From: Paraburkholderia sp. IMGN_8
GTDB lineage: Bacteria > Pseudomonadota > Gammaproteobacteria > Burkholderiales > Burkholderiaceae
Length of the DNA: 64,000 bases
Direction of reading: 5' to 3'
Assembly: GCF_038050405.1 (NCBI RefSeq)
Contig: NZ_CP150900.1
Coordinates: forward strand, 4,340,001 to 4,404,000
Under the pieces are notes generated by a model. That model worked only from the letters and a program-made list of their open reading frames with translations. It ran no database searches and was not told the DNA's origin. The position numbers and the translations under genes were made by a program. Shown piece by piece: positions 58,198 to 64,000 of this stretch; the stretch's first letter is position 1; each line of letters opens with the position of its first letter.

Positions 58198-59490
58198 TCA
58201 AGCAGGCTTGCCGCGCGCGTCGAGATCCGCGTGGCGCTTGCCGGGGATGCAGGCTACCGCGACGATCGACAGCGCCAGTCCGCCCATCACGTAGTAAGTC
58301 GGTGCGAGCGGTGATCCGGTCGTGTTGATGAGCCACGTCACGACGAATGGCCCGAAGCCGCCGAACAGCATCACCGCGAAGTTGTACGCAAGCGATAAGC
58401 CAATGGAGCGCACATTCGCCGGAAACAGTTCGGCAATCAACGCACCGAACGGACCATAGTAGCCAGACAGCGTGATCGACAGAAGCGCCTGCACGAGAAT
58501 CAGTTTCGACACGGTCGGCTCCGCCGCCAGCCACGTGAACAGCGGATAGATGATCACGAGCGTCAGCACCAGCGACCACAGCGAAAGTCCCTTGCGTCCG
58601 ATCCTGTCCGACCACGCGCCGGTCAGCGGCGAGAGCACGGTCAGCAGCAGGTTGCCGACGATCACCGCGTAAAAGGATTGCGCGTAAGGCAGCTTGAGTT
58701 GCTTGACGGCGAAGGTCGGCAGATAGCTGATCAGCACGTAGATCGTCACAGTGAGTGCGATCACCGCGCCGAGTCCGCACAGGATCTCGCGGCTGTGGCT
58801 GCTGAGCACTTCGCCGAGCGTCGCGCGGCGCGCGGTTTTTTGCGCGTGCAGAAAGGCTTCCGAATCGGCGAGATGCCGGCGGATATAAAACCCGATCGGC
58901 CCGATGATCAAACCGAGAATGAACGGTACGCGCCAGCCCCAGGATTTCAGCGCTTCAGGCGACAAGCCATGTGTGATCAGGGCGCCTACCACCGCGCCGA
59001 GCAGCAGCGCCGCCGCCTGGCTCGCCATCTGCCAGCTGCCGTAAAAGCCGCGTTTCGAGAACGGCGCGGCTTCGATCAGCAATGCTGTCGAACTGCCGAA
59101 TTCGCCGCCAGCGGAAAAGCCTTGCAGCAACCGCCCGAGCACGATCATCAACGGCGCGCCGATGCCGATGGCCGAGTACGGCGGCGCAATGGCCAGCAGC
59201 AGAATGCCGAGCGTCATCAGCGCGATGACGAGCAACAACGCCGCTTTGCGTCCAGCGCGATCCGCATAGAGTCCGAGTACGATGCCGCCGACCGGCCGCA
59301 TGAAGAACGCGACGCCGAAGGTCGCGGTGGTGAGCAGTAACGATGAGTAATCGTTGCCCGCCGGGAAGAACAACTGGGCGATCACCACCGTCATGAAACC
59401 GAACACGGTGAAGTCGTACCACTCGAGCGCATTGCCGATTACGGCCGCCGCGACGGCCCGCGTATTGAGGCTCCTTGACGCTGGTGCCAT
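58198..59490 (-). CDS. MFS transporter, metabolite:H+ symporter (MHS) branch
   Basis: A 430-aa inner-membrane protein of twelve helices. MHS marks are GNALEWYDFTVFGF in helix 1, FFMRPVGGIVLGLYADRAGRKAA (two parts) and LLQGFSAGGEFGSS in helix 4. The branch takes up organic acids, proline or betaine with protons. Stands alone. Confidence 0.9.
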   Translation of the reverse strand: MAPASRSLNTRAVAAAVIGNALEWYDFTVFGFMTVVIAQLFFPAGNDYSSLLLTTATFGVAFFMRPVGGIVLGLYADRAGRKAALLLVIALMTLGILLLAIAPPYSAIGIGAPLMIVLGRLLQGFSAGGEFGSSTALLIEAAPFSKRGFYGSWQMASQAAALLLGAVVGALITHGLSPEALKSWGWRVPFILGLIIGPIGFYIRRHLADSEAFLHAQKTARRATLGEVLSSHSREILCGLGAVIALTVTIYVLISYLPTFAVKQLKLPYAQSFYAVIVGNLLLTVLSPLTGAWSDRIGRKGLSLWSLVLTLVIIYPLFTWLAAEPTVSKLILVQALLSITLSGYYGPFGALIAELFPANVRSIGLSLAYNFAVMLFGGFGPFVVTWLINTTGSPLAPTYYVMGGLALSIVAVACIPGKRHADLDARGKPA

Positions 59491-59624
59491 TCGAATCTCC
59501 AGCCTGCGAAAAGTGTCCCGTGGTGCGTCGCGTGTGCGCGATCTTGCGTGCCCTTGCGAGAAAACAGCGCCAGCCTCAGCAATCGCATTGGAGTGTAAAG
59601 AGCGCGCAAGCTGTTTTCAAGCAG

Positions 59625-59660
59625 CAAAAAGGCGTCTGACGCGAGTTGCGGCAGACGCCT
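59625..59660 (-). terminator. terminator of the HiPIP gene
   Basis: AGGCGTCTG (59630-59638) pairs with CAGACGCCT (59652-59660), U-run on the minus strand at 59625-59630. Confidence 0.85.
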
Positions 59661-59741
59661 CGATGATCGAACTGCAATCCGGCGCCGTCATGTTGCGGCG
59701 CGTTTGCCGCGCCGCTGAACGCGTACGCGGCGTGGACGCTA

Positions 59742-60056
59742 TCAGGCCTTCTTGTTATATGCGCTGCACCAACCCGTCTTCGCGACCTGCTTGCCCGGGA
59801 ACATTGGGCAGCCGGCGAAGGCGTCGGTCGGCTTGCCCTGATAGAAACTGCAATTGCCGCAGTCCTGGCCGGCCGCGTACTTCGCGAATTTGGCCTTGTC
59901 GACCTTGGTGGCGTCGGCCTTGTAGCCGAGCGCCTGTGCGGTCGGATCGGTTTCGGCGACGTGCGGCGGTGCGTCGGCGAAAGCCTGACGCGACAGTGCG
60001 AAGCTGGATGCAACACCAATGCTGGTGATCAAAAACGTACGACGGGAAGATTTCAT
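59742..60056 (-). CDS. high-potential iron-sulfur protein (HiPIP)
   Basis: A 104-aa periplasmic electron carrier. Tat signal peptide SSRRTFLITSIGVASSFA (twin Arg) and four Cys ligands in the HiPIP spacing: CGNC (near residue 66), CPMFPG (near 83) and GWCSAY (near 97). The cluster is folded in the cytoplasm and exported by Tat. Carries electrons to respiratory oxidases or reaction centres. Confidence 0.94.
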   Translation of the reverse strand: MKSSRRTFLITSIGVASSFALSRQAFADAPPHVAETDPTAQALGYKADATKVDKAKFAKYAAGQDCGNCSFYQGKPTDAFAGCPMFPGKQVAKTGWCSAYNKKA

Positions 60057-60272
60057 GGGGACTCACTCCATTTATATTGAACTGATCGCCGTTCTGATGA
60101 CAGCGGTACCCAAGGATAGCAATTAAGCCGTCGCTCGTGACGGCCCAAATGATAGAGATAAGCGAATTGGTACTGCGCCGCGCCCGACTATCGAGCGCGG
60201 CGTGCGGAATGCGGATGCCTGACGAGAACGCCAGGTGAAAACGCTGGGCGAAACCCGCTTTGCGAAACCCTA

Positions 60273-61379
60273 TTAAGCGCGGCCGCTCAGTTCGCAGACG
60301 CGCTGCGCAATCGCAAGCGACGCCGTCAACCCCGGCGACTCGATGCCGAACAGATTGACAAGTCCGCGCACACCATGCGCGGCCGGACCTTGAATCACGA
60401 AGTCGGCGGCCGGTTCACCCGGGCCGGACAGCTTCGGACGGATCCCTGCATAGGCCGGCTGCAACGCATCGTCGGGGAGCGCCGGCCAGTACGCGCGGAT
60501 CGCCGCATAGAAGGACTCGGCGCGGTGCGGATCGACGTCGTAATTGATCGTATCGACCCATTCGACGTCGGGACCGAAACGCGCCTGCCCGCCGAGGTCG
60601 ATCGTCAGATGCACGCCCAGGCCGGCTTCGTTAGGCATCGGATAGATCAGGCGGCTGAACGGCGCACGGCCTGAAATGCTGAAGTAATTCCCGCGCGCGA
60701 GATAGAGCGGCGGCACATGGCGCGCGTCGAGCCCGCGAATCTTGCGGGCCAGTGTATTCGCGTACAAACCGGCGCTGTTGATGACACAGGCGGCGCTGAT
60801 GGTGGTCGGCGCACCGCCGCCCACTTTGAGAACGAAGCGGCCATTGCTCGCCTCGATTGCTTCGACCGGTGCGTGGAATGCGCACACCGCGCCGTCGCGC
60901 TCGGCATCGCCCTGAATCGCCAACATCAGTTGGTGACTATCGACGATGCCGGTCTGCGGCGAAAACACCGCCTCGACGCATTCGAGCGCCGGTTCGAGCG
61001 CCTGCGCCTGGTCGCCGCTGATCCGCATCAGGTCGAGCACACCGTTCTCGCGGCCCTTCGCCATAATGCTTTCGAGCTGCGGTATCTGATTGCGCGAGGT
61101 CGCGACCAGTAGCTTGCCGCACCGGGAATGCGGCACGTTGTGCTCGGCGCAGTAGTCGTACAGCAGCTCGCGGCCGCGCACGCATAACGACGCCTTCAGC
61201 GAGCCACGCGGATAATAGATCCCCGCGTGAATCACCTCGCTATTGCGCGAACTGGTGCCCACGCCGATCGCTTCGGCCGCTTCCAGCACGATCACTTCGC
61301 GCCCGCGCGCCGCCAGTGCGCGCGCCACGGCGAGGCCAATCACGCCCGCGCCGATCACTACACATTCGATTTGATCCAT
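60273..61379 (-). CDS. FAD-dependent oxidoreductase, L-2-hydroxyglutarate oxidase-like
   Basis: A 368-aa DAO-fold flavoprotein: FAD-binding [17 protein letters not shown] and E of [11 protein letters not shown], then [15 protein letters not shown], which is the LhgO/L2HGDH signature, and the C-terminal [10 protein letters not shown] and [14 protein letters not shown]. Likely oxidises L-2-hydroxyglutarate or a close 2-hydroxy acid. Start MDQIECV at 61379. Confidence 0.8.
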   Translation of the reverse strand: MDQIECVVIGAGVIGLAVARALAARGREVIVLEAAEAIGVGTSSRNSEVIHAGIYYPRGSLKASLCVRGRELLYDYCAEHNVPHSRCGKLLVATSRNQIPQLESIMAKGRENGVLDLMRISGDQAQALEPALECVEAVFSPQTGIVDSHQLMLAIQGDAERDGAVCAFHAPVEAIEASNGRFVLKVGGGAPTTISAACVINSAGLYANTLARKIRGLDARHVPPLYLARGNYFSISGRAPFSRLIYPMPNEAGLGVHLTIDLGGQARFGPDVEWVDTINYDVDPHRAESFYAAIRAYWPALPDDALQPAYAGIRPKLSGPGEPAADFVIQGPAAHGVRGLVNLFGIESPGLTASLAIAQRVCELSGRA

Positions 61380-61857
61380 GTCCCTTGACGCGGCTAACTC
61401 CACCGCGCGCTGCCTCGTTCACCCGATAATGATGAAGACGGGATGCGGCTATCGAGTGCCGCACGCCGCTCGCTGTCGAACGCACCTGCCCACACCTCAA
61501 AATTGTACGACGCTGTACAGACACAAATGCCCGCAGTCGGAGACAACTGCGGGCATTCGGTCTTGAGCGGATCTTGAATGTATGGGCCGGACAGAATCAG
61601 TGTACGCCGTCCACGGTCGCCGCGCTCGCTTCTTCATGCGAGCGATGGGCTCGCCGCGCGGCTCGCGCTGAGTTCTGCGTGCGGACGCCTTGACGCGACG
61701 CGTCCACCACGTCGGTTCTGGCTTGCGCGTGGACATCATCTCGTTATTAGCAACAATTGCCGCGACATTCACCCTATCTCAAGTATGGATTCCGTGAATT
61801 GAGGTAGTAAAAAGCCGCCAGAAGGCGGCTTGGAGGGGCAAAACAGGCCAAAAAACA
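61380..61857. other. 478-base intergenic region with two hairpins
   Basis: No gene supported. It contains a perfect 12-bp inverted repeat (61526-61537 with 61546-61557, AATGCCCGCAGT type) and, at 61807-61831, the terminator of the AAA ATPase gene. Confidence 0.5.
61807..61831 (-). terminator. terminator of the AAA ATPase gene
   Basis: AAGCCGCC (61812-61819) pairs with GGCGGCTT (61824-61831), with U-run on the minus strand. Confidence 0.85.
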
Positions 61858-62835
61858 TCAAAAACCGATCGGTTTTCGACGATTTCCGTAGTCAAGCCGA
61901 ATGTCGCCGGCGTCAATCCGATCGCGCCCGGCGATGCGCGCCGCACCGAAGCCATTGAGAATCGCGCGCCGCATTTCGCGCGGCGATGCCTGCTTCAGTA
62001 CGTCGAGCGCACCGTCGCCCAGTTCGGCGGGAAAACGCAGACCCCAGGCGTGCGCCGAGCGGATCTCGTCGTAGATCGACTGCGCGATGCGGCGTGCGCC
62101 TTCGTGATCGGGCGGCGGAATCTCATAGACGTTCATGCGGTTCAGGATCGGTTCGGGAATCGAGCGCTCGTCATTCGCGGTCGCGATCCAGATCACATGG
62201 CCCGCATTGATCGGAATCTCGGCGAATTCGTCGATGAAGGTCTGCGCCGTGTCGTGCTCGAGCAGCGCATAGAGCGCGCCGAGCGGATCGTATTGCGAAT
62301 CGCCCGTGGCCTTGTCGATTTCGTCGACGGCAATCACGGGGTTCGCATAGCTGCCGTTCACCAGCGCCTCGAACACCTTGCCTGGCTTCGCGTTCTTCCA
62401 TTGCGACGAGGCGCCCGACAGAATCCACCCCGCCGTCAGCGAACTCATCGCCACGTATTGATAGGCGGTGCCGAGCAGGCGCGCCAACTGCTTCGCAAAA
62501 TGCGTCTTGCCGATGCCGGGATCGCCGAGCAGCAGGATCGGCATCAGTTCGAGCCGGTCTTCGGTCTCGAGACACAAGGCGACCTGCTTGCGGATATCGT
62601 CGAGCGGTTCGGAAAAGTTGGGCAGCGCGTCGATCAGATCGTCGATCGAGGGCATCCGGTTCGGCTTGACGCAAAAGCGCAGGTTGCCGGTTTTCAGCAT
62701 CTTTTCGTATGTGGCACGCAGCGCCTCGTTCGCGCCTTCGCCGAGATCGTTCAGCGCGGTTTCTACCTGATCGAGGTCGTACACCTGACTGAAAGACGCC
62801 ACCGCGATTTCCTGTTTGACCATAGCTGTTGTCAT
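61858..62835 (-). CDS. Lon-like AAA+ ATPase without protease domain
   Basis: A 325-aa AAA+ protein: Walker A GDPGIGKTHFAKQLA (near residue 105), Walker B NPVIAVDEIDKATG (near 167), sensor-1 WIATANDERSI and C-terminal lid PREMRRAILNGFGAARIAG. The fold resembles the ATPase part of Lon, but there is no Ser-Lys protease domain. It probably remodels protein substrates; partner unknown. Monocistronic. Confidence 0.85.
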   Translation of the reverse strand: MTTAMVKQEIAVASFSQVYDLDQVETALNDLGEGANEALRATYEKMLKTGNLRFCVKPNRMPSIDDLIDALPNFSEPLDDIRKQVALCLETEDRLELMPILLLGDPGIGKTHFAKQLARLLGTAYQYVAMSSLTAGWILSGASSQWKNAKPGKVFEALVNGSYANPVIAVDEIDKATGDSQYDPLGALYALLEHDTAQTFIDEFAEIPINAGHVIWIATANDERSIPEPILNRMNVYEIPPPDHEGARRIAQSIYDEIRSAHAWGLRFPAELGDGALDVLKQASPREMRRAILNGFGAARIAGRDRIDAGDIRLDYGNRRKPIGF

Positions 62836-63140
62836 CGCTCACCCCGTCTGGCTGGTCTTGCTGCAGCGGCCCCCTGTTGGGCGCCGTTTCAAGATCAGTG
62901 TAACGAGGCCATATTCGCGTGCAAGCCAGCAGTCGTGCGGCTCTGCTGCTAACAACGGCTTGTTATTCGCGACACCCCGAAGGAAGTCCTCTTGGGGGAT
63001 TTACAACCCCAGCAGAAATTCACTATTGCTGAACGCGGCCCCCTTTGAAGTGTCAGAAAAGCGTTGCGGTCATCAGGCGTAAGATGGCCGTCTGACTACT
63101 CGGGCGGACGCCGTCCCGGACTGTCCCGGAGAATTTTTCT
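62836..63140. other. 305-base divergent promoter region
   Basis: Between the AAA ATPase gene and the periplasmic protein gene. No gene or repeat supported. Confidence 0.35.
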
Positions 63141-63635
63141 ATGTGGAAAACCAGTATCGCGGCCGTGCTGCTCGGCACTTCGTTGCTTGCATATGCGCAA
63201 CAACGGCCGGCACAGCAGGCCGTGCAATGGCAGTTGCAGGTGATGCGCGACGGCCAGCAGATCGACGCATTCGACGGCACCACGACCGTCGGCCAGGCGC
63301 GCACCGACACGCATCACAAGATCGTGCAGCACAATGTCGGTTGCAAAGACCAGCCCGCCGGCAGCCTCGATCTGGCGCGCACGGTGACGGTCTCGCCGCT
63401 GCAAGCCGATACGAACGAGATCACACTGTCGATCGAATCGCAGGAAACCTTCGAGGAAAACACCCCGCAACAAACCGACACCGGTTGCAAACTGCCGCCG
63501 CAACCGCGTCAGGTGAGCGCGAGCCATCCAGGTCTGAAGGTGCCGGCCGGCCAGTGGACCAGTTGGACGATCGTCGACAAGAACCCGAACCTGGTCTACC
63601 GCGTGCGTGCGAGCCTCGCGAATAGCGCAAATTGA
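63141..63635 (+). CDS. periplasmic hypothetical protein
   Basis: A 164-aa exported protein with Sec signal (MWKTSIAAVLLGTSLLAYA) and a beta-rich mature domain with two Cys (VGCKD and TGCKL) that may pair. Repeated Gln/Thr and the ending VYRVRASLANS. No family recognised. It lies 64 bases upstream of the EEP-family gene, so the two may share an operon. Confidence 0.65.
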   Translation: MWKTSIAAVLLGTSLLAYAQQRPAQQAVQWQLQVMRDGQQIDAFDGTTTVGQARTDTHHKIVQHNVGCKDQPAGSLDLARTVTVSPLQADTNEITLSIESQETFEENTPQQTDTGCKLPPQPRQVSASHPGLKVPAGQWTSWTIVDKNPNLVYRVRASLANSAN

Positions 63636-63699
63636 AGCTGAAGCGGATAACCGCAGCGAATAACTGAAGCCCCCAAACAGAACACGTGGACAACGCGGC

Positions 63700-64000
63700 A
63701 TGCGAAACCCCGAAGAATTGATCCGCGAGAACGTAGCGCCCAAGGATTTCATTGCGGTGAGCTGGAACCTGCATAAAGGCCGCACGCCGCTCGGCTTTCA
63801 GGCCTGGCAGGCGATGCAGCGCTGGGTTCAGTCGACCCACGCGGACGCGTACTTTTTGCAGGAAGCGATGGCGCGACGGATGCCGTCGCCGGTGCTCTCG
63901 CCCGGCTTCGGCGCGCTTCACACCGCCGATCCGTTGAGCGACGTCTGGCACTGCCAGGCCACCGAGATTGCGCGCGCGCTGGAACTGGAAATCGCGCTTG
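63700..64000 (+). CDS. endonuclease/exonuclease/phosphatase (EEP) family protein, N-terminal part
   Basis: The frame from ATG 63700 runs off the window at about 100 residues. The EEP fold is shown by AVSWNLHKGRTPLG (catalytic Asn) and AYFLQEAM (metal-binding Glu). The family covers DNases, phospholipase-like enzymes and phosphatases; the C-terminal motifs are not visible. Confidence 0.8.
   Translation, partial: MRNPEELIRENVAPKDFIAVSWNLHKGRTPLGFQAWQAMQRWVQSTHADAYFLQEAMARRMPSPVLSPGFGALHTADPLSDVWHCQATEIARALELEIAL

Noticed and set aside
61526..61557. 12-bp perfect hairpin as terminator for the FAD oxidoreductase gene
   Set aside because: It lies upstream of that gene's start on the minus strand and has no U-run in either direction; its role is unclear.

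Overview
The window looks like a piece of the main chromosome of a Paraburkholderia/Burkholderia-type betaproteobacterium. Codon use is GC-rich, H-NS proteins carry the short Burkholderia-type DNA-binding motif, and several families typical of the genus are present (PXPV-type and glycine-zipper exported proteins, a collagen-like triple-repeat lipoprotein, HiPIP, an orphan branched-chain amino acid binding protein). The order rsmI / yraN / diaA / BON lipoprotein also matches the yra cluster known from E. coli. Species cannot be fixed from sequence alone.

The window has two halves with different character. Positions 1 to about 38.7 kb are accessory. Positions 1-7.4 kb hold a catabolic/transport cluster: a 3-hydroxyisobutyrate-dehydrogenase-like enzyme (cut by the window edge), an aldehyde dehydrogenase, a DUF3100 membrane protein, an ArgE-like M20 amidohydrolase, an orphan periplasmic binding protein and a decayed second ArgE copy. 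Positions 7.7-19.3 kb are a patchwork of small hypothetical proteins, an aldo/keto reductase with a divergent LysR regulator, a rhomboid protease, an HU-like protein, a DUF429 protein, an LprI-like protein, an H-NS protein with three DNA-binding modules, and two copies of a glycine-zipper/PXPV gene pair, the second one decayed.

Positions 19.3-34.2 kb look like a defence island. A tight six-gene minus-strand operon (25454 down to 19310) encodes a membrane coiled-coil protein, a membrane-anchored VWA-like protein, a MotA/ExbB/ZorA-like channel with a very long coiled-coil tail, a partner with one N-terminal membrane helix, a secreted DRGH endonuclease and a small protein. It resembles the Zorya motor but lacks the usual cytoplasmic Zorya effectors, and it is the best candidate here for an undescribed system. 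Beside it, on the other strand, lies a kinase-helicase plus phospholipase-D-fold pair with the layout of type I Mokosh, followed by a two-helix membrane protein and a DUF2971 protein.

Positions 34.4-38.8 kb are an integrative element end: an HUH rolling-circle replication protein, an AlpA-like regulator and two related tyrosine integrases, ending at tRNA-Ala(CGC), which is the likely attachment site.

Positions 38.8-64 kb read as core chromosome: cytochrome c, BON lipoprotein, DiaA, YraN, RsmI, RlpA, a GloC-type hydrolase, a DEDD exonuclease, an Lrp-family regulator, a CDF exporter, H-NS, a HugZ-like protein, two MFS transporters, a repeat-rich lipoprotein, a JmjC-like protein, a LivK-type binding protein, nitronate monooxygenase, dienelactone hydrolase, an amidase, HiPIP, an FAD oxidoreductase, a Lon-like AAA ATPase, a periplasmic protein and the start of an EEP-family enzyme. 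Most of these genes stand alone or in short operons, many closed by clear rho-independent terminators.
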